Assembly (NCBI GenBank): GCA_949752795.1
Contig: OX457061.1
Location: 40,022,338-40,086,337 of the forward strand
Length of the DNA: 64,000 bases
Direction: 5' to 3'
Origin: Hyperoodon ampullatus
Taxonomy: Eukaryota > Chordata > Mammalia > Artiodactyla > Ziphiidae
Numbering within the stretch: position 1 is the first letter of the stretch; each line of letters starts with the position of its first letter. Made by a program: the position numbers and the translations under genes. Under the pieces are notes generated by a model, which saw nothing but the letters and a program-made list of their open reading frames with translations, ran no database searches and was not told the DNA's origin. This document shows, one piece after another, positions 1 to 47,650 of the stretch.

Positions 1-1420
1 AAAACAGCTGTCATGTGTTAAGGAAACTGTATTATTGGTGGGCAGTCAGATACCTGCTAATGAGTGACAAGTTTGTTGTTGGAGAAGTTTATAATGTGGA
101 GGCAGGGCCTTATTACCAATCCAGAAACCCAGGTGTGAGTTGGCCCAAATAATCCACACTGCCTGTGGGTCCCAAAACTGGCTATGAAGGCAAGGCTAGT
201 GAGAAGCAAGTCTCCGTACCACAGCACAAGCTTTATTTATTATAGTTAAAATAAATGAAAAACAGTAGACTTCCCCAATTTATCAACCAAGATAGTCTTC
301 AGTTATTGATGAAACATGTATGAAAGTAAGCAAAAGGAGCTGGAAGTGGGCTTTGTTAAGTACACATGCATGATTTTTTCCCCTTAAATCATTGCTTAAG
401 GGCTTCTGGCCCCTAGCTCAGGAATCCTGCCCAAAAATGCCAGATGTATTACACAGTCAAGTACTGCAATGTAAACACTGCTCTGTGCCATGAGGCAGGG
501 TGGTCCATCTTCTGTTTAAGAAGAGCAGGAGATTGAGAGGGAATGAGAGGGGTAAGCCCTCTGCATTGAGCACAGCAGTGATCGTGTCATTTGTATTTTT
601 GGCTGCATAGTCAAGATTTGAAACTACAAAAACCCAGTTGAATTAATACTTTGTACGGTCAAGGAAAAGCAACTTGAATTGGGATGCCAAAGAGAGCAAG
701 ATGTGGCTTGGATAATGTTGCTTCATTGGGTCAGATAAGTTTATAAAATGTAGAACAGAATGGTGGGTTGAGCTGATAGGAAGAAAGCTGTTGTCTTCAT
801 AGCGGCATCTTCAAGTTACTATGAGCATCACCCTTTTTATCAGCTGTGAGTTAAATTGAAAGCTGAGTGAAGCAAGGCAAGGAGAGGCCAGCTTCTTTCA
901 CAGCCCCTTCCTGCTGGATCGGTACACCTTCTGTGTGTAAACCTGAGATTTATCACAAAGCTCCTCTGGTGTTTTGTAGCATTGCGGGGAGGGTAACCCA
1001 AGTTACTCTGCAAAATGAATGGCCTTCCAGTTTGCTTCCAGTTTCTAAATTTACATAAAGAATCTAATGATGATCATTTGGAGGTGAGAAAGTAACTAAG
1101 GACTTTGGGCCATCCCTCCAGTAGAATGTGTCTTATGTGCTGTGGAAATTGGAATGCCTAGACATATCTGTACACCCAAGTAATCAGATACTAAGCAGTC
1201 CTTACGATGATTAGATTCAGGGTTTTCAAAAATTAATAGGGAAGTATTTTGTGAGTTAGGAGGAAATGGGGTTTCAGTTTGGACTTGGGGAATTGTTAAA
1301 ACAACCTGTAATAATATTATCTTGATTTTAGAAATCCATTCTATAGAATGATCTGAGAAAATTGCTTTAAGAAACATTGATGATAAAAACAGGAATTTTG
1401 AGGTTAAGGAAAATGTAGAC

Positions 1421-1457
1421 TTTTTTTTACTCTCTCTCCCTCCCTCCCTCCCTCCCC
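1421..1457. repeat. T-run plus (CTCC)n pyrimidine tract
   Basis: Eight T, then CTCTCTC running into four CCCT units on the + strand. This is a simple-sequence homopyrimidine tract in intron 2. Confidence 0.9.
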
Positions 1458-2019
1458 AACCACTTTTTTTCTTATTTTGAATTCTCCCATCTTCCCCACC
1501 CCTATTCCCTTGATTTCTTTTGCTCCTTTAGTGGAGAAGCCAGAAAACTTCACAAAATAGATGTAAATATCACAGTTTCTTTTTAAGTAGAAGCTTTCGA
1601 AAAGATAAAGTAACGAAATAATTTTCCCAGACTACCTAAGACATTATTTCTTTCCTCTTACCTGATTTTTTCCCCATGAGGTTCATACAGTGTTGTAATA
1701 AGTTAAAAAACGATACCATCATTTTTGTCACACATGATCCAGAAAAAAACTGCACATGTTTAATACCTTGCTTAATTGCAAACAAAGCTTGCAATTTGAG
1801 AGAATTGGGATTAGGGCTAAATATCTATTAACTGCTCTTTCTAGAGATTTGGGGAATAGGATGACCCTTTTTTTTTTCTTTTTTTTTTTTTTTAATAGGC
1901 TACAGTTTCACATGGCTCCCAAAAGAAATCTCTCTCCCTTTTTGTTTCCCACACCAATTGATTTATCATTTTGCTTGCAAGCAGATCCAGAATGTTAGGG
2001 CAAGAACACACTCACTTTT

Positions 2020-2345
2020 TTCTCGTAACTTTTTTGTTGCGGACCGAAACCAGTTGACTTGAATAAATTTTTCTGAGGCCTGAATGTAGCCAGCAACGTG
2101 GAAAAATCTTGCCATTCAGGGCCGTCTGAATGTACATTTCAGCCACACAGTAAGCTGCATTGGTAGGCACTGGACTGCTAAATACAACCATTTTTCGCAG
2201 CAGCGAGTTAGACAGGTGATTAGCATAATTAGCACCGAGCAGCTATACATATGGTAATGCTGAGTGTGTAAATGCCAGCTGCGGTGTAAAATTTATGTCA
2301 GGGGTCGGCAGGGCTGTGCGAAAGTATTGTGTTCCAGCTGCAGGT
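2020..2345. promoter_or_regulatory. Candidate conserved non-coding enhancer-like block
   Basis: This is a non-repetitive, complex stretch of intron 2. It contains a CAGGTG E-box followed directly by homeodomain-type cores (gattagcataattagc, about 2215-2232), a CATATG E-box (about 2249) and CAGCTG boxes near 2278 and 2335. No interspersed repeat is recognisable. The density of binding-site cores resembles vertebrate developmental enhancers, and PTCH1 introns are known to hold such elements. This is inference from composition only; conservation could not be tested. Confidence 0.35.
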
Positions 2346-2475
2346 CAGGGCCGCCAAAGCTTACCTCCTTTTCTCTTGTTGGTGAATACGCCAAACAGAA
2401 GAGAAAGACAGAAATATAACAGATACGGCTTTGATGGAACAGCCCGGTTCTGTGCAAGAGGGACTATTCTATAAA

Positions 2476-2500
2476 ACACACACACACACTCACACACACT
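2476..2500. repeat. (CA)n microsatellite
   Basis: Two short CA runs separated by a CT interruption, in intron 2. Confidence 0.9.
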
Positions 2501-4967
2501 TGCAGAAATCCCATTACTTTCTCTACAAATTGTGTTTACTTCATGCAGGGTCCACATGAGTGGCGGCCAGGATGGGAGGTTGGGGTAGGTGAATGGGCCA
2601 AATGATTTCCTGGGAGGAAAACTTTCAGTTAGTGAATTTTTAAAAGGAGTTAAGAGTTGTGCCTCTGGTTTTCTCCCCATCCTCTTGTTCCCCCTGCCGC
2701 CCTCCCATTCCCTCCACTACTCCTGTCCATATTGTTTTCCTTCTAATTAAACAGGGGAATCCCCCTTAGGTGAGCTAGTGCAAGCATCTTTAGCAGACTG
2801 AGAATTGACCATTGTGGAGGTGTTAGTTCGCCTTGAACATAATAAGGTTCCAACAGTTTGACTCTCTTCCCAAACTGCTTGACTGGTTTTAGCAAAGGGC
2901 TAGAATAGAAGTTCCCTTGTGTCTTACGGCAGCTATGCTTACCATTCCACCTACCGCCACTCTCAGACCCATGAAATTCTTTATGGGTAAGAAGAGAATC
3001 CTGTAGGTTTCTTGTTTAAAAAGGGAGACAGCCTTCAGTCGTTCATGTCCTTCGAAATGCATCATGGGGGATTTTATTGCTATGAGGAGTTCATGCATTT
3101 TTGCTCTGGAAGCATTTTTTCTGCCACCCTCCCCCCACCCCCACTTTTCTTCGGTTGGTGACTATAGGAGTGGTGGTGGTGACAGAACATAGTTCACACC
3201 ACGCTGACCTAGTGATGAAACTTCCTCACAGCACCAGGGGGTCCTTATGCATCAGCCCCTAATCCAGCTAATCCTGATGGCCACACAATCATGAAAGTGG
3301 CCCCGAGTGACCAGTGACATGCGTCTCCCCACACAGATGCAGAGGGAAGGGTCGGTGCGGGAGATAAATCGGGCCAGCATGGAGTTCCACAGGGGCCAGG
3401 GAGCCTGTATGCGAAGGTGGGGACTCACATTGTCTCCCCGCTCCCCAGGCCACTCAAGCAGGAGGCCAGTGAAAAGAGGCCCAGGCTGGATCATGGCAAG
3501 AAGACTGTTCAGAGCAGAGAGGTGATATCCGCCCCACAGAAGCTGGGAGAAGGGAACCGGGGTTGATGTCATGCAACAGCCTGACTACTAGATAGAGAGC
3601 CCACAGCCCTTACAAGCATTTGGTTTTGTTGTTGTTCAGTTGCTTTGTGTCCTTATGAAGACCTTAGGAGGCCTTCACTAAGAACTTAGAACTTGATAAC
3701 AGCATGCTGTCTTTGATCCCTGGGTTCTGCTTCCTGGTCCAGCATTGCCTCTGAGCAAGCATGCTGCTCTGTGTCAGACCCTCCTGGGCTTGCTCAGCTC
3801 CTGCTGAAGGACAGGACTGGGGTTTGCATCTGCTTGCCCGTAGCACTTGAGCAATTGGGTGCAATCACGGTAGGACCTGGGACAGTTCACAGCTGGGCAA
3901 GTATGCAGTTAGGGATAGAGCCGAGCTCTACGCTGCCACGTTCTGCTGGAAGCCAGCAACATCCAACATCCTGGGGTCTGCAGGCTTGACTTCACTCAGC
4001 CTGTCATAGGTGGGGTTGACCCCAGCCCTGATTTGCCACAGCAGCAAGTGACCAGTGAAGAATGGGCCTCCTGACAGATGCAGTGTCATGTTGGGAGCTG
4101 GTGGCCCTGTGAGAAATATCGGGTTGGGGGAGCTGTGGCAGGCAGCAGGTCCAGTGTGGGCAGGGTGCTGGGCTGACCTGATCGTGTCCGACAGGGCAAG
4201 CTGGCGGATTCGGGGAACGCCGTTCAGAGGAAGCAGCCCGGGTGGGAACAGATGGTACCGCAAACAGCTGGTGCGGGGGCTAGTAGCAGGCGCATGCTCA
4301 GAGCAGCTACTGCCACTGCGCTTGGCCCTCCTCCCCCCTCACAGTCCCTGGGGAGGCGTCGCAGTGTGTCTGTCCTGCTCTTGTTTTTGCTGTCTTCATC
4401 GCGCTGGGCTCACTTCATGAAGACAGATTCTCTTTGGGCTATATGATTCTAGCATTTTCCCATGGCAACGCCCAAGGGCACAATCCCACCAGGAGAAAAA
4501 CAGCCCAGAAGCTTAAGCAGCAGTTGGCTAGTCATGAATAAAAGAGATGGGTGGAAGAGTGACTAAAACTCACAGCCCAGGAGTTCTCAGCCAATTGCCC
4601 AAATTACTGAATCTTCATTTTTTTCAGTTTAGAAAATGAGCTGGTGCTAATAATTTTACAGTTACACCCTTTTAGAGATTTGCACTTTTTCATGCTCACA
4701 ATAACTAATCACAAGATTGAAAGAAGGACCTGAAGCAACTAAAGGGGGGGAAAATCTGTCTAGAGGCTGTTAGATAATTCATGGGATTAATCAAATGCAA
4801 ATGCCCCACTTGCATATACACAGACCCCATTTTCCTAATTGGACTCTGAGTGGGTACTTTTCAGGCTGAAAGGGTCATTTGTTTTGACTGATTGACTTTT
4901 GAGGCTTTGGGGAGAATTAATATCTTATACAGATGACTGCCTGTTCCCAAGGCTCTGTATTGAGGCT

Positions 4968-5040
4968 GTTCATTCATTTATTCATCCGACACACTGAGTG
5001 TGCACCGAGGTGAGTGGGCAGCGGACAGTGCCTCCCTGAA
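4968..5040 (-). mobile_element. Possible L2/MIR-like fragment
   Basis: A ttcattcatttattcatc start followed by a degenerate sequence resembling the tail of an ancient L2 or MIR element read in reverse. It is short and diverged. Confidence 0.35.
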
Positions 5041-5774
5041 AGGACTTGGAATTTATTGTGAAAAACACTTTGGTTGGTCCTTCAGAACATCTTTATGTGA
5101 ATCACAATAAGCTTTTGCCAAAAGCTTTTTGCATGAATGCCACAGATGTTTATTAAGCTCTGTGTGAAAGGCCGTGCTGAGGAACAATCCAGCAGAACAT
5201 CATGGGGACCGTCTGGTGTCTACCATGGATGGGAATGTCATTGGCCTGGGGGTATGGACCCCTGAGCGGAATGTTTTCCTACCTATGTTGGCCCCTCTTC
5301 ACCTTAGAAAACTATACTTGGTTTGATTTGCAGAGGACAGGATCAGCAGAAGTGATGCTTTTTACCCTGCCTCTTTCAAAGAATTGGTTTAAGCCTCAGA
5401 TTTCTGGAAAACAAAATGGAAGAATTTGTAGGTAAAGAGGCTTAGGGCTGCTTGTTCCTTGTGTGCCCTCATTCTCTCTGCCCCCTCTAAGACAGGCACC
5501 TCTGAGGACCAGAGGGAAATGGGGCCTGTCTACTACTGCCCATGGGGCCCTATGGAAAAAAAAAAAAAAACTATCTTTTCAGTGGTGGTGAAAAATCTGA
5601 GAGGCAACATTGTTGTCCTTTAAATAAAGATACCAGTTATTTGTCCTGTGCAATACTTTTGTGCATTCTGAAAACTCTTATCTGTGAGCTTACGGTAGTC
5701 CGGTATGTGTAATTTGGCGCTCCTGAACTCATAATCTCAGCTGGTGCACAGAAGCCCTGAGGCTTGCAGGACAG

Positions 5775-5935
5775 TTGGGCTCAGAGTTAAAGGTTGATTC
5801 CACCTCGTATCAGCTGGTAACCTTGGGCAAGTCACCCAAACTCTGCAGCTCTGTTTCCTGCTCTGTAAAATAAGGGTGATGATACATGCCCTGCAATAAA
5901 CAAATAAATGAATGGATGCCTGCTCGGCACCTGGT
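5775..5935 (+). mobile_element. MIR SINE relic
   Basis: Shows the MIR core order: ccttgggcaagtcacc, then ctctgtttcctgctctgtaa, then aataagggtgatgata. It is in sense orientation, diverged, and its tail is lost in an A-rich stretch. It is an ancient tRNA-derived SINE common to all mammals. Confidence 0.75.
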
Positions 5936-5949
5936 TAAGGGTTTGGGAA

Positions 5950-6140
5950 ATTTCATATAATTGTCAGTGCTCACACCATCCTATGAGGTTAGTAGTATCA
6001 TTTTTGTTCCACTTTACAGAGAAGGTTACTGAGACTCAACTGTATCCCAAATTTCAGTGCCTCGGGTGGCAAGACTGGGACTCAGAACCCAGGTCTTCTG
6101 ATATCTGTTCCCATTGCCTGTCCATTCCACCTTGCCCCAT
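5950..6140 (-). mobile_element. MIR SINE relic, reverse
   Basis: Reads as reverse MIR: ccatcctatgaggttagtag, then ccactttacagagaaggtt, then gactcagaacccaggtcttc. It lies just downstream of a forward MIR, so the two form an inverted pair. Confidence 0.7.
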
Positions 6141-7079
6141 CTTGACTGGGGGCAGCAGTAAGCAAAATGTTTAAAAATAAGTAAATAATGAGTGTGAAGG
6201 GCTTTGCAAGTGGAAAGCACCACACACATATAAACGTTTATTTTGTGTCCGGGATCCTAAGTAACAGTTTTCCTGAGTGTTGTTCAGAAAGCTTGGTTGT
6301 TATTTTGTTGTTACAGTTGTTCAGTTTGGAAGAAGGAAAAAAATATCAGAGGACTTCAGAATATGATAGAGATGCATAATGTTTTTGCATTGAGTTTATT
6401 TTTAATACAGATGCCTGTCAAGTAGCTTTCGTATTTTTCTCTTTTTGTCACGTGAGAGTCTTTAATTATACATGTTTACTGCAGAAGGATTAAGAAATAG
6501 AGATAAACCCCAAAAAGTAAAGTGGGTAAATATTATTCATAAACCACTGCACAGTAATAACCACTGTTCACATGGCTGTATACCTACATCTATATCACAA
6601 ATGCTGGATCTTACAGGTCATTCCGCTCAGTAGTCAAAAATGACTATGCAGTATTTCATAAATATGAGATTATTTTTAAATTAAAAAAGGACTTTGACCT
6701 TGATAATGGTAAAGAGAAGGGAGCAAACCATTTCCCCCAAACCACACCTGTAATTTCAGTACTTGAAAGGGCTTCCTGAGACCATAGCTTCACACTCCTG
6801 CATGGTAAGGAAGACAGCAAGATAAGGAACAGCTCCTCAGGGCCGTCACCCAGCTGTGATGTAGGATAGGCATTTGCTAGAGTCACAAAAGTCAGTGAAT
6901 CTGTAAAACTGCCCTGTCCAAAAGGATTTCTGTTCCTGGTAGCTTGTTCTAGAGTGACTTGGGTGAATACTGATGTAGGACCATATGAATGCTGTGCAGT
7001 TTATGACACAGGTACACCTGAGAAGGAGCTAAGTCTACCAGTGCAACCAAGTGAATGACATGATTATGGTCTCACCAAG

Positions 7080-7470
7080 CTCCAGCCACTCTTGCCTTCT
7101 TTCTCTCCCCGTTGCAAGCCAAACCTGAGGACTTTGTGGTTGCTAGTTCCTCTGGCCAGAATGCTGTTTCCCCAGGTCTTCAGAGTCAACATAAGTATCT
7201 CTTCCTTTTAGGTCTTCCCTGGCAACTCCATTCGAAGTGGCCTTTCCCCTGCCCTACCACCCAGTAACTCACATGACATCGCCACCTTGATTTCCTCCAT
7301 GCCAGTTGTCATGCCATGAAACTACCACATTGGTTTGCTTGTGTACTGCCTGTTTGCTTCACTGGCCAGCGAGCCTCTTGGAGCTGTCTAATCGACCACA
7401 CACCCCAATACACAGCACATAGCATGAACCCCACAAATGCTTGCTGGCTGAATGAGTCACGTTACAACTA
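7080..7470 (+). mobile_element. L2 LINE 3' end relic
   Basis: The order of diagnostic pieces matches an L2 3' end: tggccagaatgctgtttccc, then aggtcttccctggcaactcc, then acacagcacatagcatgaac and tgcttgctggctgaatgagt. The element is diverged, non-coding, and of the age class shared by all mammals. Confidence 0.7.
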
Positions 7471-9471
7471 TTTATCAAAGAAAGTGGATATCAACTAAAC
7501 TTTTAAAAAAGTTACTGAATAGTTTTGCAGAAACATTCATATTTGTTTATAAAAGATGAAGTGTGAAGTAAAATATGGTCATGTAATATGGAAAAGTAAA
7601 TCTAATTTAACAATACTCAAAAGTAGGATCCAGCATAGCTGGTTGTGGAAACTAGAATTCAGGGTCCTTCAACTCTAGTTGCTAAATCTACCAATGATAA
7701 TAGTCTTGTCTTGGTTGAAAGTGGTTGTCATGTTAGCAAAATATTCATATTTATCACTAGTGTAAAGAGGTGGAAGAGCAAAAAGGTTTTCAATTCTAGA
7801 GATGTGAAAAATGTACCCCTTTATTAAAATATAGGTGTTTATTTAAATATACATCTTAAAAACTCAAAAAAGGTGACATTATGGAATCCCCGAGGTACAT
7901 TTTATGTCTTGTAGGAAATAGCATCATTTCTGAAACCCCCTGAGGTAAATTAATCGATCCATTATGAGATTGGTCTAGAAAAGTTTAGTTAGTTCTTAGC
8001 AGCATGAACCTTGCATGTGGTTTTTATTTCTGTGTGCACTCCTCTCCTGGGTCATTACCTTATTGGTTATAGTTGTAGGCAGCCGCTCTGCTGGGCAGGG
8101 GCAGGGGGGCAGTGGGCCGCGGGGAGGTCTATGGTCCTGCTTTGGTGGTGGTTGTTTCTACCTCATGGCTGAATTCACCTGGCGTTACGACTTTGTAAGC
8201 AGCATGAGAAGTCACATGCTATGCCAGTGCTTAAGGAGGCAGGTACAGATGATTGATAGGCATGGGGCATTGATGTCTGATAGCCAGAAAAAAGGAGGGG
8301 TTGAGCTTTTCTTCAAAAAGGCTATTTGGAGCTCCTTGGTGTGCAACTCTGTAGCTTTTCAGGAGTGACCTCTGGACTAATAATTGGCTTTTGGGGGGGT
8401 GGTGCTCATACAGCTTTTCTATCTCTAGAGAATGTGGATTGAGTGTAATTCAGTTCACTAATTGGTTGACATAATACACAGTGATTCCTGGCAGAAGGAG
8501 CCAGACCCTGCCTGCAGGCAGCTTTTATGGAGCATCCTGAGAAGGCCTATGGCGTTATGTAAATGCATGCCCTGTTGCAAGTTGCTTCCTATTTTTTCCT
8601 ATGGTCTTTAACTTCAAACTGATTGCTGGGGCCTCAGCAGTTCACTGGGCTATTTGCCAAAGTTTTCTGCAGCATCTAAATAGTTTTTATAGCCAATGAT
8701 CATTTCTCTCTCTCTTCTCCTACACCTCCCTTCCCCCACCCCGCCCTCCCTCTTCCTCTTCTCTCTCCAACACACCACAGTATGTTCAACCTCACCTCAC
8801 AGAGTTCCACGGTGGCCTTGGCCATCTGCGTGAACCTGCACAGATGACTCTGCCAGTCTGCGAATCTGGACTAGTTTTCCTAATGAGGGCATTATTTGCT
8901 TTTTAGCTTGCTCCCTTGTTTATAAAATATGCCAAGAGAACTAAACAACCCGCTGTTCCCAGTACTTATTTACTTGCTCAAACCCAATGTTTATGTCCTT
9001 GAATACTAAACTTGAAGAAAAAGGATTTCTCCTCATGGGAAAGCTAAGATGATCCCTGAGGGTTCTTTCTAAAAGATAGAGCTGAAGGCCTGCTTTTCAG
9101 TAAACATTCAGCTTACAGTGCCTTTTGGAACTGGAGTGTGTAGGGGTGAGGGTGCTCGAGGATTCTCTTCTGTTAGCTGTCCCTGCGGGCCTTCCCTCAA
9201 AGCCCTTACCATTTGCTGTGTTGAATCAAAGCAGCCTCTCCAGAGCTTCATTTCACAGCTCCCATCAGGGCCCTGTTGAGAAGTAAAATTCCTTTCCCTC
9301 CATATGCCCCAGACAGTGCAGCATCCTGAGCTTGGCGCATCCTAAAACCCTAATTGAAATACAGCCTAGAACCCGAGGAGGAAGACAAAAAAGCAGTTTT
9401 TAGTAACAACATTACTCGTGCTTTGTTGTGCTGGCTTCTCTCATGCCCAGCTTTGGCCGCCTGCTGGAGAA

Positions 9472-9600
9472 GCTGGGGCAGGGGTTCAGAATCACCAGGG
9501 GAGCTTCCAGAACACAGGCAGCCCCGCCCCCAGGTGACTCAGAACCTGGCACTTGTGCTTTCTGGATGCTGACCAGGTGAATCTGAGAGAGCAGGTTCCA
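9472..9600 (+). mobile_element. MER5-like hAT relic
   Basis: The stretch from cagaatcaccaggggagctt through gccccgcccccaggtgactc resembles the body of MER5A, a non-autonomous hAT-Charlie transposon. The inverted termini are not clear. Confidence 0.45.
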
Positions 9601-10174
9601 GGGCCTCCCAAGACAGCCATGGCTGATACATTTGGTTCTTCTCAAGTGGGATTTCCCCTTGTGCATCTGACATAAATCACATTATTTATCTTCTCCTGGC
9701 AAGTTTTGTGCTAAATACACATTTGCCACCTTTCCTTGTTTCTTTTTCCAACAAGAAGAAACATTTCCTTGTTACCTTTGCCAGATTATTTAGGAGAAGA
9801 GTGTAAATTGAAGCCATTTATCTTGAAATGTGCTGCAGGGGCACATTGTTTATACAAGTGAAAGAAATTGTAACAGGGGTATTTGGTCTGGTCTGCAAGG
9901 AAAAGTGTCTCAAGTTTTCCTTCCCCCTCCCCCTTTATACATATGGTGTGTTAGTTAGAAGGTGCACAAAGCACGCATGCATTAGGTTTGTGTGTGTGAC
10001 AGGCAGGACCATTGTTAATAGGTTTAGTGAGTATTTTTTATGTTTGTTATTGGTAGAGTTAACATTGCCAGTCATAATAAAGTGAATGTTACCCCTAAAA
10101 CATCAGCCATACATTTCTGTGACCAGAGTTCATTGATCGTGTACCCTGCTCCTCTTAGTGAGGTAACAATGTGA

Positions 10175-45984
<35,810 letters not shown>

Positions 45985-46299
45985 GGTGGGCGGGGCCGGT
46001 GGGCAGGTGGGTGGGCCTCAGAGGCGCTGCTCTTCAGTGACCCCTCAGGGACTTAGAGGGATGCAGATGGCTGCATCCTCCTGGAGCCCTGGGCACTGAC
46101 GTGTCCCCTACTGAACCGCAGTGACCTCTTACCCACGGGCAGGGTTGCCTGTCTAAGCTTCGTCATCCTTGGAGAACCAGTTGAGTTCCAGATGGGATCT
46201 GTCCCTCACAGTTAGCCTGTGGAGGTTTAATGCATCTCAACAGAGACACTGACAGCTGCCCCTTTCACCTATTTTTCAGTCTTTTAAAGCCATAGCAGG

Positions 46300-46495
46300 T
46301 ATGTCTGATGAACGCACAGCTCAGTGAACAGTCACAAAGTGAGCACATCCCTGTCACCAGCCCCCAGGTCAAGGGAGAGATCATGACCCACCCCCTGGAA
46401 GCCCCTCATGCCCTCACCCATCCCCCACCGTCCTGATCTCTGTACCCCAGACCCGTTTTGCCTGTGTTTGTGCTTTATAAATAGGGACTCGTAGA
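46300..46495 (-). mobile_element. Old L1M fragment, reverse, inside the 3' UTR
   Basis: The series gtcacaaagtgagcacatcc, ctgtcaccagcccccaggtc, ttttgcctgtgtttgtgctt and tataaatagggactcg matches in order the reverse of an old L1M 3' region. It therefore appears to be transcribed as part of the PTCH1 3' UTR. Confidence 0.6.
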
Positions 46496-47599
46496 CCTGT
46501 TACTTTGACTTCCTTTTTTTTTTTTTCTTTTAAAGGGTGAGTAAAATCTGAAGCAAAGAGGCCAAAGATTGGAAGCCCCTCCCTACCCCTACCCTGCCCC
46601 ACCAGAACTGCTTGAAGAGAGCTGCGGAGTTAGAAAGGTGTGCTGTGCCAGATAGCAGTTCATTGTTACTGTAACTGATTGTATTATTTTGTGAAATATT
46701 TCTATAAATATTTAAGAGGTGTACACATATGTAATATACGAAGGAACGGATGTAAAGTAGTGTGATCTGGGTTTTCTGCACTCCTGCCTCCAGAGCAGGC
46801 AGTGGGGAGACCGCAGCGGAGCCCCTCCCTATTTGTACATTGGTCTCTGTGCCACAACCAAGCTTAACTTAGTCTTAAATTTCAGCATATGTTGCTGCTG
46901 CTTAAATATTGTATAATTTACCTGTATAATTCTATGCAAATATTGCTTATGTAATAGGATTATTTTGTAAAGGTTTCTGTTTAAAATATTTTAAATTTGC
47001 ATATCACAACCCTGTGGTAGTATGAAATGTTACTGTTAACTTTCAAACACGCTATGCGTGATAATTTTGTTGTTGTTTAATGAGCAAATATGAAGAAAGC
47101 ACGTTAACCCCGGTGGCTTCTCTAGGTGTAGTTGGATGAGATTCTCTTGTTTGGCTGTGTGTGTGAACACGTGTGTGATTTCCCAATGTACTGTACTGTA
47201 CTGTGATTTTTTTTTTCTTTTTTCCTTTTTACTGTCTGTGAACCCGTGGTGGGCTCTACCTTAGGCCAGAAGAGTCAGGATATCTCTAGTGCTAGCTAGC
47301 TGGTGGAGGGCTAGCCCTAAACATCTCCTTATCCTTTTGCCAGACTCACTTCAAGTTCAGGGCATCTCTTAAGATTATTGGCTGCCATCCAGACACCCCA
47401 GCTCGTGCCTCAGAGGAGATAAGTTCCTTCGCAGGGACCATTGTGCTGGATGTTGGAACCTCAGGGTACAGAGCTCACATCTCTTCATCTTCATTGGTAT
47501 TAAAGACCTAGAGAACATGCCTAGTGGGAGCCTCAGCTGGGCCGTGAGCGTATCCTCTAAAGTATGCAGCCTTCATTGTACCTCTCTTGTAACCAACGC

Positions 47600-47650
47600 A
47601 CAACACACACACACACACACACACTTACACACACCACCACCACTATCACC
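47600..47650. repeat. (CA)n microsatellite with CAC tail, in 3' UTR
   Basis: About ten CA units followed by TTACACACACCACCACCACT. Likely length-polymorphic. Confidence 0.9.

Noticed and set aside
3623..3660. Ruminant Bov-tA/BovB-like start (ttgttgttgttcagttgc)
   Set aside because: Only about 20 bases match and the rest of the element is missing; chance similarity is likely, and ruminant-specific repeats are absent elsewhere.
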